From Alitta virens (taxonomy: Eukaryota; Annelida; Polychaeta; Phyllodocida; Nereididae), in the NCBI GenBank assembly GCA_932294295.1, contig OW028584.1:12516438-12580437 (forward strand): a stretch of DNA of 64,000 bases. Direction: 5' to 3'. The notes below the pieces were generated by a model. That model was not told the DNA's origin. It saw nothing but the letters and a program-made list of their open reading frames with translations, and did not search any database. Below are positions 55,910 through 64,000 of the stretch, one piece after another; the stretch's first letter is position 1, and the number at the start of each line of letters is the position of its first letter. The position numbers and the translations under genes were made by a program.

Positions 55910-57535
55910 ATGAATGTAGAAATACTTTGACCCTCTCTACCCAGTCATATGTTTTTCCCCAAACAAAATTCCCAGGTACTTCAGGAAAAATTACTGAATC
56001 TTATGCAAACTCATACAGCGCACTGAATATTAATATCAATTATTCGTGTAGAAGTAATTGCAGTTGATATAATCGTAACGTGACGTGAATGCTGACATTT
56101 AAAATGATTTACAACTTACTGTCAATTTGAGACCACATACACAGGTTTTTGTATGACAATTTGACGTTCGGAGACATTGTCATAATACATTTTTGTATGT
56201 AAACATGATCCGCTGGTCCCAATGCCTTTTTTTCCAGGTTGAAGCAATTAGCATTAATTCCTAAATAATTATTCATAGTCAATGGGACTAAATTTTGATA
56301 AATGTTTGTGGATGGGACAATGAAATTAAAGCAACTAACTAATGTTAAAATCAACTAGCAACTAACCTATGTTAAAATAAAATTATATAAATTACTGAAT
56401 CACAACAAATTAATGAACTTCTTTTTATATACTTATTAGTACAAGTATTACATTTAAGAGTGGTGTGTAATATCTCTAGAAATGGCCATGATCAAGTTGT
56501 GAGGTTGCCATTAGAGAGCACATCTTGAAATAATTTTCGTTGTCGTCTTTGGATAGGGTATTTAACCCAATATTTGCTTTTACATGCAACTTGTATTGAC
56601 CAGAAACTGATTATTTCCTTCCTCAGCCATAGTCAAAACTTTTAGTAACATCATTGTAATGATCATTTAGAATCATATTTTAAACTTTTCTTCAACCGGG
56701 ATATCTCATGATGGTTTTACTGTCATCGATTGGTCAATTCTGCAACACTGCAACACTGTTGCAATCAGAAACGGCAAACTTTATTCTGGATTTAGCCAAG
56801 CAAACTGTTAACTGCTAAACTGTTTCGATTGAGCTTCATTATGTCAGTTAGGCATCTACAATGCTATCTTGCTTGGCTTGTTATGTTTCTTTAGGAAATG
56901 AAGCATGAAATTTAGGCAAACGCAACTGTGACATGTTCTCAGAATCAAATTGAAATGAAAAGCGATTCCACGTAATTATTACAATGATAACGACTAACTG
57001 CTTTCCAACTTTGGCCTTCTGTGGTATGACATCTTTCTAAACGGCTTGTCTTTTCAATGAATTTCTGAGCCGCTTTTGACGGGAATTATGGCGAAACTAT
57101 TATATGTACGTCCGTTTTGAATATGAAACTATCAGAAAACCCACAGTTGCACATACTATATTTGCACATGCCATAATGCTGGTACAGCTTGCAAGCATTC
57201 AAGCATTAGTATCAATTTTTGATGCTTTATATGGGGATAATGTTAGTGCTATGATTAATAACAGGAAATATAGCATATAATCCTGCCTTATAAAATTTAG
57301 ATTTGAGGAGCGAATGTACAGTGCGCTTCCTGTAGCACAAACAACTGTGTTAATGATTGAAAAGGTGCAGGCGGGCTTGTCACCCAGTTCTGCTTACTTG
57401 GCTTCATATTGCCAAACAGTATCACGAACAAAGGAAAATGAAAAACGAACAAAGGGTACATTGGATGGACCAACCAAATGATAAACTGGAGATGCTGAAA
57501 AAGAAGAACTGGAAATGATATTTGTCAAGCAAGAA
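55910..57535. other. Unassigned AT-rich DNA
   Basis: No gene or named repeat is visible. Confidence 0.35.
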
Positions 57536-57539
57536 AACT

Positions 57540-57620
57540 GACAACCGAAGCATTGACCGATTGACTGACCGACTGACCAACTGACTGACAAAGTAACTGA
57601 CCAGCTGACTAACTGATAAT
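57540..57620. repeat. GACN tetranucleotide tract
   Basis: Imperfect tract of GACT/GACC/GACA units, a smaller relative of the array at 58095-58557. Confidence 0.85.
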
Positions 57621-58094
57621 ATCATCTGAAATGTGACTGTAGGAGTTTAGTTAATGGTCAGAGTATATTTTCAGAAAAAAAAAATAACGAGAAAAACTAA
57701 ACGTTAAGTCAATGAAAATGTCAAAGAAATAAGGTATTCTTGAGTAGACGCGGTGGTTTAAGCTATTTCGCGGGTGCTGAATCCAAATCTTTTGCAAGTT
57801 CCATTTTAGATTTCACCCCTCAAAATGGCCAAAAACAACATGGCCACCAAAATTGCACATATGAAAATATCATCAGTTCTATTGTAGCTAGAAACCCAAT
57901 CTTAGGGTAAATTCTGTTGTTTTCAGCCATGGAAAATCTGATGAAAATGGTTTCATATACATTGGAGGACTCCCAAAGGCTAACAAACCTGACATGCAAT
58001 GTACTCATTTTAAAAAATCAGTCTTAACCACTTTCTAAAAACGACTGCATATTTGGAAATTAGTTAGACTACTAAACAAAACCTCACCGATTTG
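57621..58094. other. Unassigned non-coding DNA
   Basis: No gene or named repeat is visible. Confidence 0.35.
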
Positions 58095-58557
58095 ACTGTT
58101 TGACAGACCGACAGACAGACAGAATGACTGACCGACAGACAGAATGACTGACCGACAGACTGACAGACCGACAGACTGACTGACAGACTGACTGACAGAC
58201 CAACAGACAGACTGACTGACTGACAGACTGCCTGACAGACTGACTGACAGACCAACAGACTGACTGACAGACCGACAGACAGACCGACAGACTGACTGAC
58301 AGACCGACAGACAGACCGACAGACTAACTGACAGAACGACAGACTGACAGACAGACCGACAGACAGACCGACAGACTGACCGACAGACTGACTGACAGAC
58401 CGACAGACCGACAGACTGACTGACAGACCGACAGACAGACCGACAGACTAACTGACAGACTGACTGACAGACCGACAGACCGACAGACAGCTAGACAGAC
58501 CGACAGACTAACTGACAGACAGACCGACAGACTGACTGACAGACCGACAGACTGACT
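58095..58557. repeat. Long GACN tetranucleotide array
   Basis: About 460 bp of 4-bp units GACA, GACC and GACT, arranged in a higher-order pattern such as GACAGACCGACAGACTGACT. A 12-bp codon cycle makes the minus strand open with a spurious SVSLSVCLSVCQ peptide. Confidence 0.95.
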
Positions 58558-58559
58558 AC

Positions 58560-59376
58560 TTACAAAAAAAGAGAAAAAAAAAAGGTAATCCAATTTTATT
58601 TTAGCCTACATATATTGAATAATCGTGTATACGTTTATCCGATTGATGCTATGAATGCTTTTTGTTCTATTCTTTATTATTCTATTATTCATTTATATCT
58701 ATTTTATTTTTACTGGATTGCCTTTACATTGCATTAAATTGGATGGTTTATTTCAATAAAATCAGTAATTTTTGTTGTTTATTATTTTTATCTTTGATTT
58801 TCATCATGGTCTAAATATAAAAAACTGTTTTTATTAGTTCTTTAAAAAAATTAAAAAAAACATAGTTTGAACTTTTATTTTCTATTTAAGGATGGCAAGA
58901 ATACTTCACACAGCAACACCATGCACTATTATTATTAGGCAGCTGTTTTTCAATGAAATGGAGAAATAATTTTTTCCATCTTTGGAGTTATAAATAATTT
59001 CTTTTTACAAGTTTATTGCCTCTAAAAATTTAAACTAAGAACTGGTGCCATGTTGGTTTAGTTCGGATTTTTTATTTTCATCATTTTTGAGATTGTTATA
59101 ATTTATAGATTTTTTTTCGCTGTATATTCATTGGTCAGTTTTTCTACAATCATTAGTATCCGTTTCATCAACAAAAAAATCATCGCAGCCTAGAATGGTG
59201 TGAACAAAAACAGTGATTATTGGAGGCGCAAATAAGCAATTACATTGTCATACACATTGCATTGAATTGTTCGGGTTTTCTTTTCCTTATATTTCTTTAC
59301 TCGCTTTAGATACTTTAGGTATTGCGGTATCATTACTTATTACCTGTCAAAATATCCCCGCGAAAAATATTCTGCC
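58560..59376. other. Unassigned AT-rich DNA
   Basis: No gene or named repeat is visible up to the TTA (59377-59379) at the left end of the autonomous Harbinger element. Confidence 0.4.
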
Positions 59377-59624
59377 TTAAGCCCCGTTCCCACATAGCCG
59401 AGTTACTCGTAGTCAACTCGTAGGATTACGTAACACGCCTCTCGGGCCCAACTCTTACTAAACTCGGCGATTACTCCTCGCACTCGAGAGATGCTCGGCG
59501 AGACACTCCTGAGTCTCGTAGCGAACTCGTGGGATTTGGAGCCGAGTTTGCCGAGTCTCCCGAGTATGCCGTGCTGCACGGCACACTCGGCGGATTTTCA
59601 GGAGTTTCAAAATCTTGGTCATGT

Positions 59625-59865
59625 CTCGCCGAGTTACTCCTCGAACTCGCCGAGTTACTCCTCGAACTCGCCGAGTTACTCCTCGAACTCGCCGAGTTAC
59701 TCCTCGAACTCGGCGAGTTACTCGGCGCTATTTTCACTCGTATTACACTCGGGGGGGATGTTGAGGAGTGCGAGGAGTAACTCGGCGAGTTGTAGGAGTA
59801 ACTCGGCGAGTTGTAGGAGTAACTCGCCGAGTTGTAGGAGTAATTCGCCGAGTTGTAGGAGTGCC
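59625..59865. repeat. Phased CTCGSCGAG array of the autonomous element
   Basis: Units CTCGCCGAGTTACTCCTCGAA repeat at 21-bp intervals about four times (59628-59715). Five units of AACTCGGCGAGTTGTAGGAGT or the CGCC variant, again 21 bp long, run in the other orientation (59770-59862). CTCGSCGAG is a 9-bp palindrome. The 21-bp spacing is two turns of B-DNA, so all sites face the same side of the helix. I infer that this is the binding platform of the MADF protein. Confidence 0.9.
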
Positions 59866-60010
59866 AGAATTCAGTCGAGGGGGTTTAAAGTGTCACTCCG
59901 TGGGTTTAACCAGTGAATGATGTAGATCCAACGCGCTTGGACTAACTGCAAATGACGCAATGGTATCTGGGTTTGTTATGTCATCACAGCGGGGTACGCT
60001 CTCTAGGTAG

Positions 60011-60047
60011 TATATAAAGATTGACCAGTGATCAGGGGATCATTCAG
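60011..60047 (+). promoter_or_regulatory. TATA box and initiator of the MADF gene
   Basis: TATATAAA at 60011-60018 is followed 27 bp later by GATCATTC (60038-60045), a plausible initiator. The start codon is about 55 bp further on. The nuclease promoter has the same two words at similar spacing. Confidence 0.75.
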
Positions 60048-60100
60048 CATTTTGCTAACACACATAGAAGACCAAAAGACCGCTCCAGAAATTTTTTATC

Positions 60101-61801
60101 ATGCCGATGAAAAAGACCAGGTTCGCCAAAAGGCCTGCAGTGGACACAGAACTATCTGCTGGATCTTCTGATGACTCTGAAAACCCGACAAAGACATCGC
60201 AGAAGACTGCTCTTCCTGTGAAGAAAATGAAGAAGTCTGCTCCAAGATCTCCTGTCAAGAGGACTACTGCTGCTGCAAGATCTCCTGCCAAGAGGACTAC
60301 TGCTGCAAGATCTCCTGGCAAGAAGACTGCTGCTGCTGCAAGATCTCCTGCCAAGAGGACTACTGCTGCTGCAAGATCTCCTGCCAAGAGGACTGCTGCT
60401 GCAAGATCTCCTGCCAAGAGGACTGCCAAGACGCGTCTGCCAGTGCCAACAAGAACGTCATCAGATGCTGGCAGTAGTAATGATGAGCCCCAGGTTGCTA
60501 CTCCTGCGTCTGCTGCAGCACCTGCTACTTCTTCGCCTGCACCTGCTCCTTCGCCTGCTCCTTCGCCTGCTCCTTCACCTGTTCCTTCGCCTGCTCCTTC
60601 GCCTGCTCCTTCGCCTGCTTCTTCGCCTGTTCCTTCGCCTGCTCCCTCGCCTGCTACTTCACCTGCTACGTCCGAAGTGCCTGCTACACTTTCCAATGTT
60701 GCCAGGAAAAAACAGGAAAAGTTGTTCCTGCCAGCCACCGATGAGCAGGATATCGCTGACTGGTTTAGAGACAATCCCATTTTTTATGACCGGACCTTGA
60801 AAGCCTACAAGGATTCAGGAAAGAAAATGGCCCTCATCAATGAGATGGCAAGGAAACTGAGTGTCCCCTGCACTGGATTCCAATTGAAGACCTGGATGGA
60901 ATCCATGCGGACTGTCGCAGGGAAACTAGTGCGGCAGGGACCATCTGGAACTGCGAAGAGGAACCCCACAGAGAAGGAGTTGTGGATTATATCGAATTTT
61001 GGATTCCTTGTGGACCACATTACACGTATTCCAAGTCGCCGGGGGAACACTGCCCTCCAGAAGAAAATTGGCAAGGCACGGGAGACACTTAAAAATCTCG
61101 AGGAAGAAGAAGGGAGCTCTACTCCAGCTGATGATTCCGGGCCCCAGGAAATTTCTGATCCGGACATTTCTATGGATATCCCTCCTGTCCGGCAGACGAA
61201 GGGTGGTCCATACAAGAAAAGGAAAAGGTCCACGCCACCGCAATCTGGCATAGAAAATCTTGTTAACATTGCCAGACAGTCTACTGGAGTCATCCAGCAG
61301 ACTATGCAGCAAATGGCCGTTCCTCCAAAGGATTTGAAGGAGAGGCGAATCCGGGCGATGGGGGAGTTCATTGTCATGGAATGTCTGTCCATGGATGATG
61401 AAGCATTTGAAGACCTGCACAGCAACCTGATCCCCACATTCATGCAGCTCAAAGCGAATGCCATTAGAGCCAGGTTCCAGCTGCAGCATCAACCCCAGCA
61501 TCAACCTCAGCAATTCATGCAGCACCAGCAGCATCACCAGCAGCATCACCAGCAGCAGCACCAGCAGCAGCACCAGCAGCAGCACCAGCAGCAGCACCAG
61601 CAGCAGCACCAGCAGCAGCACCAGTTCTATCCTCCTTCTGGATCCCAGCATCAGGTGCACTTCCCACCAATGATAAGTCCAGAAAAGAATTGGCCAGCGG
61701 GAACCTCAGCAATGCCACCTTCCGGACCTCCATCCATGATTTCCGAGATTCCCACCACTTCAACTCCTGCTTTGAACATAAGCCAGTTTTTGAATGTTTG
61801 A
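60101..61801 (+). CDS. Harbinger MADF/Myb-SANT-like DNA-binding protein
   Basis: This 566-residue protein is the predicted DNA-recognition partner of the nuclease encoded at 62590-63915. Residues 49-106 hold six RSPxK motifs (mostly RSPAK) in an Ala/Thr/Lys-rich basic region, like the SPKK repeats of histone H1 tails. Residues 143-190 are a Pro-Ala-Pro-Ser linker. Residues about 212-285 form a MADF-like trihelix domain with the signature NPIFYDRTLKAYKDSGKK and later TWMESMR. KKRKR at 372-376 is a likely nuclear localisation signal. Residues 385-460 are helix-prone, and 461-507 are His/Gln-rich (HQQQ repeats). The first ATG is chosen because it lies 90 bp after the TATA box with A at -3. In known Harbinger elements the Myb-like partner carries the nuclease to the nucleus and to the element ends; that role is inferred here. 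Confidence 0.9.
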   Translation: MPMKKTRFAKRPAVDTELSAGSSDDSENPTKTSQKTALPVKKMKKSAPRSPVKRTTAAARSPAKRTTAARSPGKKTAAAARSPAKRTTAAARSPAKRTAAARSPAKRTAKTRLPVPTRTSSDAGSSNDEPQVATPASAAAPATSSPAPAPSPAPSPAPSPVPSPAPSPAPSPASSPVPSPAPSPATSPATSEVPATLSNVARKKQEKLFLPATDEQDIADWFRDNPIFYDRTLKAYKDSGKKMALINEMARKLSVPCTGFQLKTWMESMRTVAGKLVRQGPSGTAKRNPTEKELWIISNFGFLVDHITRIPSRRGNTALQKKIGKARETLKNLEEEEGSSTPADDSGPQEISDPDISMDIPPVRQTKGGPYKKRKRSTPPQSGIENLVNIARQSTGVIQQTMQQMAVPPKDLKERRIRAMGEFIVMECLSMDDEAFEDLHSNLIPTFMQLKANAIRARFQLQHQPQHQPQQFMQHQQHHQQHHQQQHQQQHQQQHQQQHQQQHQQQHQFYPPSGSQHQVHFPPMISPEKNWPAGTSAMPPSGPPSMISEIPTTSTPALNISQFLNV

Positions 61802-61823
61802 AGACAACAGTTTTAAAACCATC

Positions 61824-61880
61824 CCCGGCCTTTTTCAAGGCCACCAAATCCTCCCAAAAGAGCACGCCTTGTACACATAT
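61824..61880 (-). repeat. 3' UTR inverted duplicate, left copy
   Basis: A stretch of about 55 bp just after the MADF stop codon (GGCCACCAAATCCTCCCAAAA and flanks) is the reverse complement of 62519-62575, which lies just after the nuclease stop. The convergent transcripts would thus carry closely similar 3' ends. Confidence 0.9.
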
Positions 61881-62103
61881 CTGTGTATAAACAATCAATC
61901 AAAAAAAAAAGTTCCAAAACCCTCCAAACTTTTCTCTATCTTTGTCCACGAAAGTATAATATTTTAGTCCAAAATCAATTTCTTCACTTCAAGTAACTTG
62001 TTCATATTTCCTTTTCATTACAGCACAGATATTGGTCCATTTTTTTGTAATATTTCTTTTAATAAGGGTTAATAATTTTGATGAAAGAAGACATACTTTT
62101 TTT

Positions 62104-62467
62104 GGTTCAGAAGTGCCGTAGTTGTTGGTTGTTCAGAAGTGCCGTACTTTTTTTTTTGTTCAGAAGTGCCGTACTTTTTTTTTGTTCAGAAGTGCCGTAG
62201 TTGTGTCTTGTTCAGAAGTGCCGTATTATTTTTTTTGCTTCAGAACTGCCGTAGATTTTTCTATTATACTGCAATGAAAATAATGAAAGTACGGCACTTC
62301 TGAACAAGAAACAACTACGGCAGTTCTGAAGCAAAAAAAATAATACGGCACTTCTGAACAAGAAACAACTACGGCAGTTCTGAAGCAAAAAAAATAATAC
62401 GGCACTTCTGAACAAAAAAAAAGTACGGCACTTCTGAACAACCAACAACTACGGCACTTCTGAACCA
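62104..62467. repeat. Palindromic array of 13 TTCAGAASTGCCGTA units
   Basis: Six forward copies of TTCAGAAGTGCCGTA (or ..ACTGCC..) start at 62106, 62132, 62159, 62185, 62211 and 62239. Seven reverse-complement copies start at 62290, 62316, 62344, 62370, 62398, 62424 and 62450. Spacing is 26-28 bp throughout. The dyad centre is near 62265-62275. The array sits between two convergent genes. It may form a hairpin, act as a convergent terminator, or be a nested MITE. An AATAAA lies just after it on plus (near 62467). Confidence 0.95.
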
Positions 62468-62494
62468 ATAAAATATTTTGTGTGGGTCAGACAG

Positions 62495-62505
62495 GAACGT
62501 TTTTT
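62495..62505 (-). terminator. Candidate polyadenylation signal of the nuclease gene
   Basis: On the minus strand AATAAA (TTTATT on plus, about 62496-62502) lies roughly 90 bp after the stop codon of the nuclease. Confidence 0.5.
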
Positions 62506-62518
62506 TTATTACACAAGA

Positions 62519-62575
62519 AGTGTACATGGTCTGCTCTTTTGGGAGGATTTGGTGGCCTTGAAAAAGGCCGGGGTT
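62519..62575 (+). repeat. 3' UTR inverted duplicate, right copy
   Basis: Partner of 61824-61880. It shares TTTTGGGAGGATTTGGTGGCC and CTTGAAAAAGGCCGGGG in inverse orientation. Confidence 0.9.
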
Positions 62576-62589
62576 GTTTTGTGGAATCT

Positions 62590-63915
62590 TTATACCATGT
62601 CATCTTGCCATGGCACTCTTCCTTCTTCTGAATTGACAAAGTCCACCAAGTACTGCCGTTGATTCTTGGCTGCTTCAGTCATAGAATGCCCTCTATTTGT
62701 TGGTGGCATTTCATCGATTTCTCCAGCTGCCCTCCAAGTTCCTGGGATGATACGATGTGTGATTGGATCTTCATGGTCCAGCATGATGTTCTGAGCAGTC
62801 GGATAAGTTATTCTCATCAGATTGTGGAGGCAGCAACATGCAATGACTATAGATTCCACTGTCTTAGTTCTTTGTGGCATGGTAGTCAGGAGACACCTGA
62901 ACCTTGCTGCAAGGATCCCAAATGCGTTTTCCACAATTCTTCTTGCCCGGGAGAGGCGGTAATTGTATATCCTCTGCTCTTTGGTCATGTTTCTGAGAGG
63001 CAGTGGCTTCATCAGCCAGGTTCTCAAGGGGAAGGCATCATCTCCGACAATGAAGTAGGGAAGAGGTCTGTGACCAGGAAGAATTGGTTCAGGTGGAGGT
63101 AATCCAATGGTCCCTTCTTCAAGTCCTTCTCTCAGGAGTGTATCATTAAAAACTCCTCCATCAGATCCAGCGCCGTTTGCTCCACAGTCTACATAGAGGA
63201 ACTTGTAATCAGCATCCACAAGAGCCATGAGTACGATGGAATGGAAGCCCTTGTAATTGAAATACACTGAACCACCTTTTGGAGGACATTTGATGGCCAC
63301 ATGCTTCCCATCAATGGCTCCAATACAGTGAGGAAAGTTCCACCTTGAATAGAACAGTTTCGCAACTTCTCTCCACTCTTCTGGAGTTGTGGGGCATGCC
63401 AGGACATCTTCATTATACTCCGCAATGATGGCTTCACAGACTTCTCGAATTATGTTGCTGATGGTATTGTAAGCCACTCTGAAGCCATACATGAGGGACC
63501 TGTAGCTGTTTCCAGTTGCCAAATAGCGGAGGGTGATGGCAAGTCTGAGTCCTGGCTCCAAAGATTTCCTCCAGAAGGTGTCTTCTTTGGTAATCCTATG
63601 ACCTATTTTGCCAAGGATCCCTTGAAACATGGCTGGTTCCATTCTCAAAAAGTTAGTATAACTAGAAGTGTCCTCTTGCATCAGTTCAGTCAGTAGACGC
63701 TCATACTGTCCCATCTGAGGTCTTCTCAGCAGCCAGGGCCTCACCCAATACCTCCTCCTCCTCTTCCTCCTCATGGCTGCTAATTTTCTTTCTTCTTTCT
63801 TCTTACTCTCCTCATCCTCAAGTAATGCTGCTGCAACAACAGCAAGTTGCAGATTCGCATGAGCAGCTAGTAGTACCAAGACTCTATTCTGATGTTCTGT
63901 CTGATGCATGTCCAT
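62590..63915 (-). CDS. PIF/Harbinger DDE nuclease (HARBI1-like transposase)
   Basis: This 441-residue protein is expected to cut and join element ends in the nucleus. The N terminus has a Lys/Arg-rich block (about 38-60, including RRKRRRR) that may serve DNA binding or nuclear import. A helix-turn-helix-like stretch (about 122-165, TLRYLATGNSYRSLMYGF) follows. The DDE_4-type nuclease core has GAIDGKHV (Asp202), GAGSDGGVFND (Asp252) and RARRIVENAFG (Glu329), so the catalytic triad is intact. The CPPKGG...YFNYKGFHS and VGDDAFPL motifs are also characteristic. Length fits the HARBI1 family. The start at 63915 has a good context (ACCATGG) and lies 58-67 bp after a TATA box. It is convergent with the MADF gene. 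Host-domesticated HARBI1 is an alternative, but its location between transposon ends argues against that. Confidence 0.96.
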   Translation of the reverse strand: MDMHQTEHQNRVLVLLAAHANLQLAVVAAALLEDEESKKKEERKLAAMRRKRRRRYWVRPWLLRRPQMGQYERLLTELMQEDTSSYTNFLRMEPAMFQGILGKIGHRITKEDTFWRKSLEPGLRLAITLRYLATGNSYRSLMYGFRVAYNTISNIIREVCEAIIAEYNEDVLACPTTPEEWREVAKLFYSRWNFPHCIGAIDGKHVAIKCPPKGGSVYFNYKGFHSIVLMALVDADYKFLYVDCGANGAGSDGGVFNDTLLREGLEEGTIGLPPPEPILPGHRPLPYFIVGDDAFPLRTWLMKPLPLRNMTKEQRIYNYRLSRARRIVENAFGILAARFRCLLTTMPQRTKTVESIVIACCCLHNLMRITYPTAQNIMLDHEDPITHRIIPGTWRAAGEIDEMPPTNRGHSMTEAAKNQRQYLVDFVNSEEGRVPWQDDMV

Positions 63916-63943
63916 GGTCCTCTCTCTTCAGCAGCTACAGACA

Positions 63944-63982
63944 GAATGATCAAGAACAGAAGATGCAGCCCCTATTTATATA
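63944..63982 (-). promoter_or_regulatory. TATA box and initiator of the nuclease gene
   Basis: On the minus strand TATATAAATA (63973-63982) is followed 31 bp later by GATCATTC (63944-63951), the same initiator-like word as in the MADF promoter. The shared core promoter suggests coordinated expression of the two transposition proteins. Confidence 0.75.
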
Positions 63983-64000
63983 TTTTTGTAATTAAACACA

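Larger units (their letters stand above)
59380..64000. mobile_element. Autonomous PIF/Harbinger transposon, right end outside window
   Basis: The left terminus AGCCCCGTTCCCACATAGCC follows a TTA (59377-59379) and matches the terminus of the 31704-33964 element. Inside are the left subterminal array, two convergent intact genes (MADF-type DNA-binding protein and HARBI1-type nuclease) with TATA promoters, and a central palindromic region. Two proteins encoded in separate genes is the known plan of animal Harbinger elements. Both genes have uninterrupted frames, so the copy is a credible autonomous source. The right arm and second TTA must lie beyond 64000. Confidence 0.93.

Noticed and set aside
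58064..58593. Cys/Ser/Val-rich proteins (SVCLSVCQ)
   Set aside because: Artefact of the GACN tetranucleotide array.
60055..60780. Minus-strand open frame rich in GEGAGE repeats
   Set aside because: It is the antisense shadow of the Pro-Ala-Ser repeats of the MADF gene.
61515..61898. Antisense frame containing LFWEDLVALKKAG, also readable at 62528-62566
   Set aside because: The shared peptide follows from the 55-bp inverted duplication in the two 3' UTRs. Neither frame has other coding support.

Overview
This is a non-coding-rich, AT-rich stretch of an animal nuclear genome. It has spliced genes, TATA promoters, abundant tRNA-derived SINEs, decayed LINEs and many families of short inverted-repeat DNA transposons. 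The repertoire fits a marine invertebrate bilaterian; the sequence alone does not let me name the species or phylum. No prokaryotic operons, viral genomes, rRNA genes, functional tRNA genes or CRISPR arrays are present.

Layout. Positions 1-12.8 kb are repeat-dominated: two Harbinger-type MITEs (225-837, 994-1553), a third related MITE (5721-6195), SINE fragments, and a LINE reverse-transcriptase relic (about 7.48-8.47 kb) interrupted by a SINE. Positions 12.8-20 kb hold the only plausible host genes. They are two convergent paralogous genes for small secreted cysteine-rich, probably amidated peptides (13457-14970 on +, 19295-19752 on -), whose first exons are not identified. Positions 20-59 kb are a mosaic of SINEs of two modular classes, MITEs of at least seven inverted-repeat families, LINE relics (24.8, 26.1, 30.0-30.9, 44.9 and 50.9-51.4 kb), microsatellites and minisatellites. 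A 2,261-bp non-autonomous Harbinger-type element with a TTA target duplication lies at 31704-33964.

Positions 59380 to the window end hold most of an apparently intact autonomous PIF/Harbinger transposon. It has a left terminus with a flanking TTA, a long subterminal array of 9-bp palindromes phased every 21 bp, a MADF/Myb-SANT-like DNA-binding protein gene (60101-61801, +) and a HARBI1-type DDE nuclease gene (62590-63915, -). The two genes converge on a large palindromic region. The right terminus lies beyond 64000.

How the parts may work together. In known Harbinger elements the Myb-like protein and the nuclease act jointly at the element ends. Here the left arms of the autonomous copy (59380 onward) and the 31704-33964 element are nearly identical, so the gene pair is the likely source of mobilisation for the non-autonomous element. 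The helically phased arrays are the obvious candidate docking sites for the MADF protein. The most interesting host signals are the peptide-gene pair and a dispersed repeat that carries CCAAT boxes plus a CTCF-like core motif in three copies.
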